Assembly (NCBI GenBank): GCA_964523735.1 | Contig: CAZFYZ010000019.1 | Span: forward strand, 1 to 43,703 | Direction: 5' to 3' | DNA: 43,703 nucleotides | Origin: CAZFYZ01 sp964523735 | GTDB lineage: Bacteria; Armatimonadota; UBA5829 | Shown: piece after piece, positions 34,936 to 43,666 of the stretch | Layout: each line of letters starts with the position of its first letter | Numbering within the stretch: the stretch's first letter is position 1 | Notes under the pieces: model-generated | Databases searched by the model: none | The model's input: only the letters and a program-made list of their open reading frames with translations | What the model was told of the DNA's origin: nothing | Translations under genes and position numbers: made by a program

Positions 34936-34944
34936 CTCAACCCC

Positions 34945-35502
34945 CTAAGACACCGCGACCAGCGTTGACTCCAGCCGGGCCAGAATCGCATCACGATCCT
35001 TGGGGGGCTTGGGCACAACCTGCTTTCGTGCTCTCTTGCTGAACGCATTGGACCTCCAAGGCTCTACTCCCTCAAGATGATATGCCTTCTGTATCGCCGA
35101 GATCAGCGCGGACTCAGGCGCTATGTGGAAGACGGTGGTCTTTCCGGCCATTCGCGCAATCATGTCCGTGGTGGGGAAGTCTATCGGATCAGCGATGACA
35201 CATTCCAGGCACTGCTGCGTGAAGCCGATGGGCAACACCTTGTGGCCAAGGGCCAGGTCGCCGCTTATCAAGCTGAGTGCCTCCTGGGACGGTGTAAGCC
35301 TGCGCGGATCCACCAGATCCAACTCGTACTGCTCCGCGAGACACTCCGCGATGTCCCTATCAGTGGCAAAGCCCAGCCCTATGAGCATTCTACCCAGCCG
35401 CCTGCGCTGCCCTGCTCTCGCCGAAATGGCAGCGTCAAGTTGCCGCTGGGTGAGTTTGCCCTTGCTCAGTAGAATCTCACCTAGTCGTTGGTAGCCTGAC
35501 AT
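34945..35502 (-). CDS. Stand-alone MshEN (GspE/PilB N-terminal) domain protein, candidate c-di-GMP receptor
   Basis: A 185-aa protein; ATG at 35502 with GAGGTG upstream (the longer frame to 35655 lacks support). Residues 6-29 and 35-58 fit the two 24-residue MshEN motifs (RLGxxxxxxGxxxxxxLxxxLxxQ): RLGEILLSKGKLTQRQLDAA and following, then RLGRMLIGLGFATDRDIAEC and following, separated by the standard 5-residue spacer. The first motif ends in Arg instead of Gln. In known members this arrangement binds cyclic-di-GMP. Residues 59-150 continue as the PilB/GspE N2-type fold (DLVDPRRLTPSQEALSLI, VLPIGFTQQCLECVIADP), then a basic tail. There is no ATPase domain. It is first in the operon with the MinD-like ATPase. 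Confidence 0.85.
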   Translation of the reverse strand: MSGYQRLGEILLSKGKLTQRQLDAAISARAGQRRRLGRMLIGLGFATDRDIAECLAEQYELDLVDPRRLTPSQEALSLISGDLALGHKVLPIGFTQQCLECVIADPIDFPTTDMIARMAGKTTVFHIAPESALISAIQKAYHLEGVEPWRSNAFSKRARKQVVPKPPKDRDAILARLESTLVAVS

Positions 35503-35930
35503 AAGCACCTCAATGCTTCCTGGGTAGTGGCCGCTTGGTGTGGTCTTTGGCCCCTCAATTTTGATCGGCACACAGTAGTCTGTTCTGGAGACCTTGATCG
35601 GGCATTTTTGTACAATACTGGTACGTGAAGGGCTCGCTCGGCACAATATCCGCATAACATTGCCTTGTGTTGGGGCAGTGTCTTAGTCTGTGGGAGTATC
35701 CCCTGGGGTCCAATGTTGATCGTCTGGCGAACAGGGTGCGCGTCTGTGACTCTATGTGACTAGCGTGTGATAGCATTGGTGCTGGTCGCTAAACCAAGAC
35801 AGCAAGCTGGAGGCTTGCGATAGATCGCTTCTTGCGTGATCCGCAGTTGTGGCAGGCGTCTCCGATGCCTCCCACGGGCGTCAGAGACGCTCGCTACAGC
35901 TCCATCGCAACAGCCTCAGCTGTTACCTCG
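35503..35930. other. Divergent intergenic region with repeats
   Basis: The region between the MshEN operon (leftward) and rimI (rightward) holds no convincing gene. A small hairpin, GCAAGC/GCTTGC, lies at 35802-35818 and a double palindromic repeat at 35855-35891. The leftward promoter was not identified. Confidence 0.5.
35855..35891. repeat. Double GGCGTC palindromic repeat
   Basis: GGCGTCtccGATGCC (35855-35869, one mismatch) and GGCGTCagaGACGCT (35877-35891) lie 7 bp apart, flanked by GTTGTGGCA and CGCTACAGC. This is the same family as 29915-30027 and 39042-39056. Confidence 0.8.
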
Positions 35931-35959
35931 TTGACAGTCTGTTTGCCCCGTGCTAGACT
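35931..35959 (+). promoter_or_regulatory. Sigma-70 promoter for rimI-tsaD
   Basis: TTGACA (35931-35936) and TAGACT (35954-35959) with a 17-bp spacer. Transcription would start near 35966, 28 bp before the TTG start of rimI. The promoter lies inside the long open frame upstream of rimI, which supports the later start. Confidence 0.75.
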
Positions 35960-35993
35960 ACGGGAAGACTTCCTGCTGGCGAGGAATTCGGGA

Positions 35994-36530
35994 TTGGCTG
36001 CAGCGATTGAGCTGAGAGGAATGCGGTTGGATGATATCCCACGCGTGATGGAAATCGAGCGCGTGTGCTTCGCCACGCCCTGGCACGAGAGCGCCTACAT
36101 CACGGAGATATCCAACAGGTCGGCATACTATGTGGTCGCGTGCTGGGACGAGAAGATAGTCGGCTATGCGGGGATGTGGGTGATTATGGACGAAGCCCAC
36201 ATCACTACAATTGGCGTTGAGCCCCAGTCCCGGCGCCACAAGGTAGGCGAGCAGCTCTTGATAGCGCTGCTGGATGAAGCAATGCTGCGCGGCGCCAAGA
36301 GAGCTACCCTCGAGGTCCGCCAATCCAACGAAGCCGCCCAGAACCTGTATCGCAAGTACGATTTCGCCCCCGCTGCTCTCAGGCGTGGCTACTACAGCGA
36401 CAACCACGAGAATGCGCTTGTGATGTGGATCGATGATATGAGCAGACCCGAGTTTCGTGCCCGGCACCAGGCCCTCAAGCAGCGCCTCGCGGAGGAACTG
36501 AGCCTTAACGAGCCGGAGCACGTGTCTTGA
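35994..36530 (+). CDS. rimI: Ribosomal protein bS18/uS5-type alanine N-acetyltransferase (RimI-like)
   Basis: A 178-aa GNAT acetyltransferase, close to the usual RimI length. The N-terminus IELRGMRLDDIPRVMEIERV leads to CFATPWHESAY, the standard RimI opening. The acetyl-CoA site is VEPQSRRHKVGEQLLIALLD, and LEVRQSNEAAQNLYRKYDFA is the usual C-terminal motif. The TTG at 35994 is chosen because AGGA lies 8 bp upstream and a promoter overlaps the frame before it; the frame otherwise extends to 35832 through repeat sequence. The stop overlaps the tsaD start by 3 nt, a common pairing. It transfers an acetyl group to the N-terminus of a ribosomal protein. Confidence 0.9.
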   Translation: MAAAIELRGMRLDDIPRVMEIERVCFATPWHESAYITEISNRSAYYVVACWDEKIVGYAGMWVIMDEAHITTIGVEPQSRRHKVGEQLLIALLDEAMLRGAKRATLEVRQSNEAAQNLYRKYDFAPAALRRGYYSDNHENALVMWIDDMSRPEFRARHQALKQRLAEELSLNEPEHVS

Positions 36531-37525
36531 GAATCCTGGGCATCGAAACAAGCTGCGATGAGACCAGCGCCGCCGTCGTCGAGGACGGCAGAACCATCCT
36601 CTCGAACGTGATCGCTTCGCAAATCGAGATCCATCAACGCTTCGGCGGAGTAGTCCCCGAGGTCGCCTCGCGCCGACACGTTGAACTTATCATTCCCACT
36701 GTCCAGCAGGCGCTCGATCAGGCGGGAACGACGCTTGGGGAGATCGATGCGATCGGCGTCATAAACCGTCCTGGGTTGATCGGGGCCCTGATCGTAGGCG
36801 TCGCGGCGGCCAAGTCGATTGCCTATGCTCACCATCTTCCGCTTGTGGCGGTCCACCATCTCGAGGCGCACATCTACGCCAACTGGCTCACGAATACTGA
36901 GGTCCGGTTCCCGGTTCTGTGCTTGGTGGTCTCCGGCGGGCATTCGGACATCATCTACATGTCTGACCACGGTGCGTATGAGATCTTGGCGCGCACCCGC
37001 GATGACGCTGCCGGCGAGGCATTCGACAAGTGCGCGCGCGCGATGGGGCTAGGCTATCCGGGAGGCCCACTCATCGACAAGACGGCGAGAGATGGCAACG
37101 CGCACGCGATTCAGTTTCCCCGCGCCAAGATCGACTCCGGCCTTGACTTCAGCTTCAGCGGCTTGAAGACGGCGGTCATCCGACATGTGGAGGGGGCGGT
37201 CGGATTGTCGCTTCCGGATGTGGCGGCCAGCTTTCAGGAAGCCGTTGTTGACGTGCTCGTTGAGAACACCTTCCGCGCGGCGGAGATGAAGGCCGTGAAG
37301 CAAATTCTCCTGGCCGGCGGTGTGGCTGCCAACAGCCGCCTGCAGTCCGAGTTCCGGCGCAGGGGGCAGGAATCGGGTATCGAAGTGATCGCGCCTCCAC
37401 CTGTTCTATGCACGGACAACGCCGCAATGGCCGCCGCCGCCGCGTTCTTCCGCTATGAGCGAGGCGAGACCGCTGGCCTTGACCTCGACTGCTATGCCTC
37501 TGAGCCTCTAGGCAAGCGAACCTGA
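36527..37525 (+). CDS. tsaD: tRNA N6-adenosine threonylcarbamoyltransferase
   Basis: A 332-aa ASKHA-fold enzyme that attaches threonylcarbamoyl to A37 of ANN-reading tRNAs, with TsaB and TsaE (not in this window). Seen here: GIETSCDETS at 5-14, the metal-binding HHLEAH at 110-115 (His111 and His115), VVSGGHSD near 133-140, DDAAGEAFDKCARAMGLGYP, SFSGLKTAV, and LLAGGVAANSRL. One oddity is that the normally glycine-rich TxGPGL loop reads INRPGLIGAL around 79-88. The TTG start overlaps the rimI stop (TTGA), with GGAG upstream. The length is typical. Confidence 0.96.
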   Translation: MRILGIETSCDETSAAVVEDGRTILSNVIASQIEIHQRFGGVVPEVASRRHVELIIPTVQQALDQAGTTLGEIDAIGVINRPGLIGALIVGVAAAKSIAYAHHLPLVAVHHLEAHIYANWLTNTEVRFPVLCLVVSGGHSDIIYMSDHGAYEILARTRDDAAGEAFDKCARAMGLGYPGGPLIDKTARDGNAHAIQFPRAKIDSGLDFSFSGLKTAVIRHVEGAVGLSLPDVAASFQEAVVDVLVENTFRAAEMKAVKQILLAGGVAANSRLQSEFRRRGQESGIEVIAPPPVLCTDNAAMAAAAAFFRYERGETAGLDLDCYASEPLGKRT

Positions 37526-37590
37526 GACCGCCCGGAAACCCACACCTCCGCTCGCACGTATCTCACTGTGGCAATAGGCAGAACGACATC

Positions 37591-39000
37591 GTGAAGCAGA
37601 CTCCCGCTGACATACAGAATTCCGGCAGGCCCGGCATCTCCCGCAGATGGTTGATACTCGCAGTCGTCGGGGTGGGGACATTCATGTCCGCACTCGACGG
37701 CAGTGTGGTCAACATCGCCCTGCCGGCAATCGGCAAAGCCACCCGAAGTCCTGTGTCCACGATCGAGTGGGTCGTGCTCATCTACCTGATCACAGTCAGC
37801 GCTTCCCTGCTGATATTCGGCAGGCTGGCGGACATCTACGGCAAGCGCAGCATCTACATCACAGGTCTGACTGTCTTCACCCTCGGCTCAGTACTCTGCG
37901 GTATTTCGGGACACATCGGCCTGCTGATCGGATCCAGAGCGATTCAGGCAGCGGGAGCAGCCATGTTGATGGCGCTCAGCCCGGGAATTCTCGTCTCCAC
38001 CTTTCGCGCCGATGAGAGGGGGCGGGTTCTCGGCATTCAGGCGACCATGACGTATATGGGTCTCGCTGTAGGTCCGGCCCTTGGCGGATTCCTCACCCAG
38101 CACTTCGGCTGGCCCTCGATCTTCTTCATCAACGTGCCCATCGGCGTAATGATGATCGCCGCCGCGTTGTGGGTGCTCGAGTCCGACCACTCGGACACAA
38201 CTCAGACATTCGACCCGGCGGGCGCCGCGGCAATGGCGGTGACCCTGGCCTCGCTTCTCTTCGCCTTGAGCAAGGGGCCGGAAATAGGATGGGGCAAGCC
38301 CCTGATCCTCGCCATGTTCTGCCTCGCAGCGCTGGCCGGAGCGTCGTTCATTCTGATAGAGAATCGCGTTGCCCATCCGGCGCTCGACTTCGGCTTGTTC
38401 ACGAATCGCGTGTTCAGCGCATCTATCGTGGCCGGGCTGCTCTTCTACATGTCACACGCGGCAGTGGGCTTTCTGATGCCGTTCTACCTGATTAGTGCAC
38501 GCGGTTTCCAAGAGGCGGAGGCGGGGCTTATCATGATTGCGACGCCGATCGCAATGATGCTCCTGACCGGACTAAGCGGGCACATCTCGGACAAGGTCGG
38601 TGTAAGATTGCCCGCAACCGCCGGCATGGCGCTGTTGTGCATTGGAGTTGCGCTTCTTGGACGTCTGGGGGCGGGCACGACTGCGGCAGAGATAGTGCCG
38701 CTGATGGCGCTGATAGGCGTTGGCGCTGCTCTGTTCACCGCGCCCAACAACAGCGCGATCATGGGCTCTGCCCCGCGCCATCGCCAGGGAGTTGCCGGAG
38801 CAGTACTTGCGGCGGCACGCACAACGGGCTTTGCATCCGGAGTGGCTGTGGCCGGACTCATCTACACCCATCAGCTGCACGCGCTCAAGGCCGCCTCGCA
38901 GCAGGCAGCGATCATTCAAGCGCTACACTCCGCCGCAATCGTCTTTGCCGTGGTCTCATTCGGAGGAATGTGGCTCAGCGCCCTCCGCGGCAGACATTGA
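37591..39000 (+). CDS. MFS transporter, DHA2 (EmrB/QacA-like) family
   Basis: A 469-aa membrane protein with 12-14 hydrophobic segments. Helix 1 reads LILAVVGVGTFMSALDGSVV followed by NIALPAI, the DHA2 motif D1. The loop between helices 2 and 3 has GRLADIYGKR, MFS motif A. The helix 5 segment GLAVGPALGGFLTQHFGWPS holds motif C typical of proton-coupled exporters, followed by IFFINVPIGV. The GTG start at 37591 has only a weak ribosome site. It is 65 bp after tsaD on the same strand. A drug or metabolite efflux role is expected from the family; the substrate is unknown. A palindromic repeat lies 40 bp past the stop. Confidence 0.93.
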   Translation: MKQTPADIQNSGRPGISRRWLILAVVGVGTFMSALDGSVVNIALPAIGKATRSPVSTIEWVVLIYLITVSASLLIFGRLADIYGKRSIYITGLTVFTLGSVLCGISGHIGLLIGSRAIQAAGAAMLMALSPGILVSTFRADERGRVLGIQATMTYMGLAVGPALGGFLTQHFGWPSIFFINVPIGVMMIAAALWVLESDHSDTTQTFDPAGAAAMAVTLASLLFALSKGPEIGWGKPLILAMFCLAALAGASFILIENRVAHPALDFGLFTNRVFSASIVAGLLFYMSHAAVGFLMPFYLISARGFQEAEAGLIMIATPIAMMLLTGLSGHISDKVGVRLPATAGMALLCIGVALLGRLGAGTTAAEIVPLMALIGVGAALFTAPNNSAIMGSAPRHRQGVAGAVLAAARTTGFASGVAVAGLIYTHQLHALKAASQQAAIIQALHSAAIVFAVVSFGGMWLSALRGRH

Positions 39001-39041
39001 TCTGGCAGCCATCCGGCAAAGTGTCACCATGGGTTGTAGCA

Positions 39042-39056
39042 GGCGTCTCCGACGCC
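39042..39056. repeat. GGCGTC palindromic repeat after the MFS gene
   Basis: GGCGTCtccGACGCC, a perfect 6-bp stem, preceded by GTTGTAGCA. It is the same family as 29915-30027 and 35855-35891. It could also help end the tsaD-MFS transcript. A 12-bp direct repeat, CAAGGGCCTGAC, follows at 39078-39089 and 39107-39118. Confidence 0.75.
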
Positions 39057-39136
39057 CTCCTTGAGCGCCGATAGGAGCAAGGGCCTGACTGCTTCTTCCC
39101 CAGGATCAAGGGCCTGACGTCTCGTGTGCACGTTCC

Positions 39137-41800
39137 TCAGCGTGCGCCGCTGCCTTTTACCACGACCTGCCCGTCTCCGGCCGCTCTGAACCTGACGAGC
39201 CCTTCGGACTCAACGCGATCCCGTACCGCTTTGCCCTGCACTGCGGTGATCTTGAGCTCGCCCGGCTCCTTCCAGCCGCACTTGCTCGAGTCATACCGGA
39301 TCGCGACAAGCGCGTCGTGCGTCTTCACCCCCGCCAGATCGATAGAAAGCGACTTCTCCTGAGCATTCCACTTTGCCGACCGCACGGGGTACTCGCTGAA
39401 GAGGCTGATCCCCGCCTCCGGCACCAATGTAAACGCCTCCGAGGCGACCGTCATCGGCCCACCGGTGCCGTAAACCTCCTGGCCGGTCTCCCCGTGCTGC
39501 CTGGATCCATCGTACAGGTCCTCCACCGGTATGTACAGCGACAGGTCGTTCCAGCCGCCTCGCGGCCTTGCCTGCACTATTGATTCCGCCTGCATGAATG
39601 GCGGCATAGTGTATCGTAGCACCGTGCAGCCATACTTGATGAACTCGGATACCAGATTCCGCACCTCGTAAGGGAGCTGATCCCTCACAAGTGCTTCGTA
39701 TTCCATCACGCCCAGCCACGCCCGGTACTGCTCCAGCGCTGCTATATACGCACCCGGCATGCAGCTTACGCCAAAGAACGTGCAGTGTTCCTTGCTGAAC
39801 CCAAAGCGGCAGTCCCATATCCAGCAATGGCGGATAAGGCTGGCCAGGGGCACGTAGCTGAGTCTAAGGTACTTCTCGTCGGCTGTGATCTTGTACATAC
39901 GAGCGCACGCCGCGGCCGAGAGAGATGTCGCGTGCATCTCATAAGCATACCGCATCTGATATCCGGCGACGTGACCAAGAGCGGCGATAGCCTCATCCAG
40001 GAAACGCTGCTCGTCTGTCGTTTCGTGCATCTGCAACATCAGATACGCGTAAGCGCCTGCGGTATCAGGCTCGGAGCCTTCGAAAGACCCCATCGTGTTG
40101 GGATTGTAGAACACAGGAAACAAGTAGCCGCACTTGTGCGCCAGCGAGATGACATGCTCTATCGAGTTCTCCACTATCCTCCCCGCCTCCGGCACGCCCA
40201 TCTCAGCCGCCCTCTGGAGTTGGATCAGCATGTACACGATCCAACCCGAGTCCAGCTTGCTGTGTTCATCATCAGTGGAGTAATCTACTATCGACTTGAG
40301 ATCAGGCTTATAGAAGATGGGCAGCGTCGGAGCCAGCTTCGCCACCAGCGGCGTCTCGATGCCCCATTTTCTCTCATACCGCTTCGTTGAAACAAGAGGG
40401 TCGATCTGAACCGCGAGCTCTGCCCCGCCCGGCCCCCAGGGCTCGCTGATGTAGTTCCGCAGGTACCCCTTCTCGAAGTTGCACCAGCACAGCGGCTTCA
40501 TCAGGTCCGCGATCATCTTGTCCGCCACATCTTTCCAATCTGTGTAGACCGTCTCCGGTCGCGGCAAGCGATCATAGATCGTCGACATCATGGTAAGGAA
40601 TGCCCGGGACACTTCCGTCGGATCGTTCGCGCGCACCCCTCCGAGTCGCTTGTCGTCGAGCAGCAGGAAGCTATCCACCAGCCGGACTTTGGCCCCGGCC
40701 GGAAACTCCACGTTCGGGTTCGCCGGCATCGCGTAGCCGAATGCCTCCATGCTCGACTTGACGGTCTGGAAGAGCGAGACGCGCGTCGTCTCGAAGTAGT
40801 CAGAGAGGCTGGTGAAGTTCTGGAAGTAGAGGAGGCTGGCGCCAAGAGCCGCATCGTGCGGCGTGAAAGCAATGCCGGACTCATAGCCCTGCTGCTGAAC
40901 CCTCGGCAGGGTCATCACGCACACCTGCTCCGCACCGGACCCGTAGCCATCAAGGAGCCGATTCGCCGCCGTTGTCACGCTGTAGCTGCACTCAGGCTTG
41001 CCAGGCGCAAACACGTGCGGCTTGGTAAGCTCGCAATCCACCATCCACCTGAACAGCCCAACCGGCTGCTTGTATGCCGTCAGCCGTGTCTCGAACTTAC
41101 CCCACTCATTGGCCGATCGGCGAATGGCCACCGTGCTCAGGTCATCTTCCTCGGTCTGGCCTGAGACCTCCTCCTCCCCCGCCGGGAGCGCCACCCGGAC
41201 TTCGCCAAGCGCGCCCGACCTCGAGATAGTGAGCCCGCCAGCGTTCTGCGTCCACGATAGAGACCACACCCCGCTGGATACCCCGCTCTTGACGGACCCC
41301 TGGCCCGTATTCTCCGGCAGGAATGCGACGTGAGAGTAGATTGCCTGCCCCTCGGTCCTGCCAATCACAAAGAGCCGCACCTCGATCTCCTGCTCTCCCC
41401 GCCATCCGCCGATCTCTCGCAGGTCCACGAAGTAGAGCCCCGGCTTCTCACCACCAGCCGGATCGGGGGTTATGTCGCAAGGCTTCGCCGGGTCATAAGG
41501 TTTGTTGTCCACCTTGATCACCCAGCCTGACCCTTTGCCGAGCGACGCCACACGTATCGCCAGCACCGGCGTCTCGTCCAGGTTGACCTTCACCGTGCGG
41601 GTAACGCCCATCCATGAGCTGTTGGCCATCTTGAGCGAGAATCCCCCGCTGCCAAGTGCCATCACCTGCGGCCGTCCGGCCCAATCCGGTGTCTGCCATC
41701 CCCCCGCGTCGCTTATGTCGATCGCTGTCGGTGACGCGAACGCTATTGCCGACGCCAGCCACAACACAACTACAGTAACGAAGCAAGTTCGATCGCGCAT
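39137..41800 (-). CDS. Large secreted protein with helical-barrel glycosidase-like region
   Basis: An 887-aa exported protein; the ATG at 41800 has GGAGG at ideal spacing and gives the signal peptide MRDRTCFVTVVVLWLASAIA. The frame upstream to 41872 is unsupported. Residues 25-170 look like a beta jelly roll (DISDAGGWQTPDW, FSLKMANSSW, GLYFVDLREIGGW), and 180-330 a second beta region. About 430-760 are helical repeats with paired aromatic and acidic residues (EHSKLDSGWIVYMLIQLQRA, EPDTAGAYAYLMLQMHETTD, GYQMRYAYEMHATSLSAA), in the manner of an (alpha/alpha)6 barrel. A beta C-cap closes it. No GH family is assigned. It lies 26 bp downstream of the metallo-hydrolase gene, so the two form an operon. 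Confidence 0.8.
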   Translation of the reverse strand: MRDRTCFVTVVVLWLASAIAFASPTAIDISDAGGWQTPDWAGRPQVMALGSGGFSLKMANSSWMGVTRTVKVNLDETPVLAIRVASLGKGSGWVIKVDNKPYDPAKPCDITPDPAGGEKPGLYFVDLREIGGWRGEQEIEVRLFVIGRTEGQAIYSHVAFLPENTGQGSVKSGVSSGVWSLSWTQNAGGLTISRSGALGEVRVALPAGEEEVSGQTEEDDLSTVAIRRSANEWGKFETRLTAYKQPVGLFRWMVDCELTKPHVFAPGKPECSYSVTTAANRLLDGYGSGAEQVCVMTLPRVQQQGYESGIAFTPHDAALGASLLYFQNFTSLSDYFETTRVSLFQTVKSSMEAFGYAMPANPNVEFPAGAKVRLVDSFLLLDDKRLGGVRANDPTEVSRAFLTMMSTIYDRLPRPETVYTDWKDVADKMIADLMKPLCWCNFEKGYLRNYISEPWGPGGAELAVQIDPLVSTKRYERKWGIETPLVAKLAPTLPIFYKPDLKSIVDYSTDDEHSKLDSGWIVYMLIQLQRAAEMGVPEAGRIVENSIEHVISLAHKCGYLFPVFYNPNTMGSFEGSEPDTAGAYAYLMLQMHETTDEQRFLDEAIAALGHVAGYQMRYAYEMHATSLSAAACARMYKITADEKYLRLSYVPLASLIRHCWIWDCRFGFSKEHCTFFGVSCMPGAYIAALEQYRAWLGVMEYEALVRDQLPYEVRNLVSEFIKYGCTVLRYTMPPFMQAESIVQARPRGGWNDLSLYIPVEDLYDGSRQHGETGQEVYGTGGPMTVASEAFTLVPEAGISLFSEYPVRSAKWNAQEKSLSIDLAGVKTHDALVAIRYDSSKCGWKEPGELKITAVQGKAVRDRVESEGLVRFRAAGDGQVVVKGSGAR

Positions 41801-41826
41801 AGATGATCCTCCCGCCCACAACCGCC

Positions 41827-43497
41827 CTAGATGGGAATCGCGCTGCCCACCTCGGGCAGTCGCACCTCGCACTCACGGGCCAGCTCGCGCGCGAACACCT
41901 CCGGGTGCTCCGTGTGAATGGGGATCACGGTCCTCGGCGCTATCTCACGAATGAGCGCCAGGAGGTCTTGTCCATTCGCGTGACCCGAGACATGGTGATG
42001 CTCGATCCCCCTCGCCGAGGCATCGGCCAGCCCGAAGTGCTGCAGCCAGTTCGAGAGCTTCCTCTCGTCCATTACCATCTCATCGCAGAAAGGCTCGGTT
42101 GAGGCGCTCACGTAGATGCTCCCCGCCGGCGGCGCCACGTCGAAGAGTTCGTTCATATCGAAGAACCCCGCCTGGAGGATATACTTTGCCGGATCAGCGG
42201 CAATGTCATAAGCCCGAACACCATCTCGATAGTGACAGAGCCGGCTCGTCAGGTACTCCTCGTCGCCAGCCTTGAACGCAGTTTTCATATCGGAGCTTCT
42301 GTCGCCCCAGTCAACACACAGCCCGGCAGTGTGCTTGCTGTTGGAGTAATCGGCGAGCGAGTAAGTCATGGAGTCGCACCTCTCCACGTAGACTACCACG
42401 CTCTCTGAAGCTGTGAGGTCGGGGTAACCTGTCGGATCGTCCTGGGCGAGCATCTTCCACAAATACGCCACCTTGGGGTTCACCGCCAGCTTCCGCCCTG
42501 TTGCCTTGGCAACATTGAGAATCGTCTGGAACCGCGAGGTATCCTTCCACCCGAAGTCGATTACCGCGAGACCAGAGCAGGACTTCACGATCTCGGTGAT
42601 CTTGCGCTCGACATCCAGTTCGTCGTCTCCGGCAGACGTCACGTTGCCATCCTTGTCGGCTATTCGCGTACCCTCCGTGATCAGCACGTCGGGCGTCAGG
42701 CCCCGCACTCGTTCGCGCAGTCGGCAGGTGATCTCGCCGGACCGACCGTGGAACCGGACGTCCCCCGTGTAGAATATGGTCTTGCCCGAGGGACATGTGA
42801 CGATGTAGCCGCACGCGCCCGGCACGCTGTGATCGACTGGCACGGCCTCGATTTTGAAAGCGCCAATGGCGACAGTCTGGAACGGCTCGATGATGCAGAT
42901 CGGCCGCTCACACACGTTGCCCTTGGAGTCGATGTCGGTCGCGCCGGGAAACGTGCTCGTGGGTCCGCATGCCTTTATGGTCCTGATCCTGCAGGCGCGG
43001 ATATCGGCGTCGAACCTGCCTTTGCCGGTATCCTGCACGGCCTTGAGGATCGCGGCGGTGGCGGCGGTGCAGTAGACTGGGATTGCGGGATCGACGGCAA
43101 AGAGGTCGTTTGCGTGATCGGCGTGTGCATGGCTCAGCAGAATCCCGTCCAGTCTCGGCTTCCCCTCGCGCGCCATATAGTCAGCGCAGCTCTCGAGATC
43201 GCTTGTGAAGAGCCTGCGAGCGAAGTCCGGCACGCCATCGCCGGAGATCTCGCTCCAGGCACCTGCGTGGTTCAGTAAGTCGGCCCGATAGACGCCCGCA
43301 ATCGCCGGAATCAGCCCTAGCGAGAGCATATCCCGCAGGCACGAGTTCGTCCGCGGCTGCAGGAACTCATCGAAATAGCGCCCAAACGCGCCCATGCTGC
43401 GGCCGAAGTCGAGCATGATCGCCGACCCCGAGTCTTCGACCAGAATCTTGTTCCCGCCGATCTCCCGCACCGCGCCATGACAAGTGATCTCCAGCAT
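41827..43497 (-). CDS. Metallo-beta-lactamase-fold hydrolase, beta-CASP/RNase J-like
   Basis: A 556-aa cytosolic protein. The N-terminus ITCHGAVREIGGNKILVE and the zinc motif LSHAHADHAND at 121-131 (His123, His125, Asp127, His128) define the MBL fold. VDHSVPGACGYIV and FYTGDVRFHG give further ligands. The C-terminal ASTEPFCDE, VSGHANGQDLLALIREIAPR and VIPIHTEHPEVF match beta-CASP nucleases and their relatives. It differs from RNase J in length and in a long insertion between residues 35 and 110. The ATG at 43497 has GGAGG upstream. It may be a nuclease or a different hydrolase; its pairing with a secreted glycosidase-like gene is unusual. Confidence 0.88.
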   Translation of the reverse strand: MLEITCHGAVREIGGNKILVEDSGSAIMLDFGRSMGAFGRYFDEFLQPRTNSCLRDMLSLGLIPAIAGVYRADLLNHAGAWSEISGDGVPDFARRLFTSDLESCADYMAREGKPRLDGILLSHAHADHANDLFAVDPAIPVYCTAATAAILKAVQDTGKGRFDADIRACRIRTIKACGPTSTFPGATDIDSKGNVCERPICIIEPFQTVAIGAFKIEAVPVDHSVPGACGYIVTCPSGKTIFYTGDVRFHGRSGEITCRLRERVRGLTPDVLITEGTRIADKDGNVTSAGDDELDVERKITEIVKSCSGLAVIDFGWKDTSRFQTILNVAKATGRKLAVNPKVAYLWKMLAQDDPTGYPDLTASESVVVYVERCDSMTYSLADYSNSKHTAGLCVDWGDRSSDMKTAFKAGDEEYLTSRLCHYRDGVRAYDIAADPAKYILQAGFFDMNELFDVAPPAGSIYVSASTEPFCDEMVMDERKLSNWLQHFGLADASARGIEHHHVSGHANGQDLLALIREIAPRTVIPIHTEHPEVFARELARECEVRLPEVGSAIPI

Positions 43498-43615
43498 TCT
43501 GCCCAATCCTCCGTGTCCCTGACTGCTGAACTTGTACAACAACGCTCCTCGCCTGTCAAGCGCGGTCTGCCGCCGTAACAGCTCACTCTTGCCCACCGTC
43601 ATTTCGAACGCAGTG

Positions 43616-43666
43616 AGAAATCTGCTTTTCGGCACCTGCCAAGAGCCCCGCAAGAAGCAGATTTCT
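43616..43666. repeat. 12-bp inverted repeat near the right edge
   Basis: AGAAATCTGCTT (43616-43627) and AAGCAGATTTCT (43655-43666) are exact complements separated by 27 bp. The left arm is preceded by TCATTTCGAACGCAGTG. That phrase followed by AGAAATCT is one I associate with dispersed palindromic repeats in environmental bacterial genomes. It lies upstream of the metallo-hydrolase gene, and no gene was seen from 43498 to the end. Confidence 0.7.

Noticed and set aside
35832..35993. N-terminal extension of RimI
   Set aside because: The extension passes through a palindromic repeat and a sigma-70 promoter; the TTG at 35994 has a ribosome site and gives the normal RimI N-terminus.
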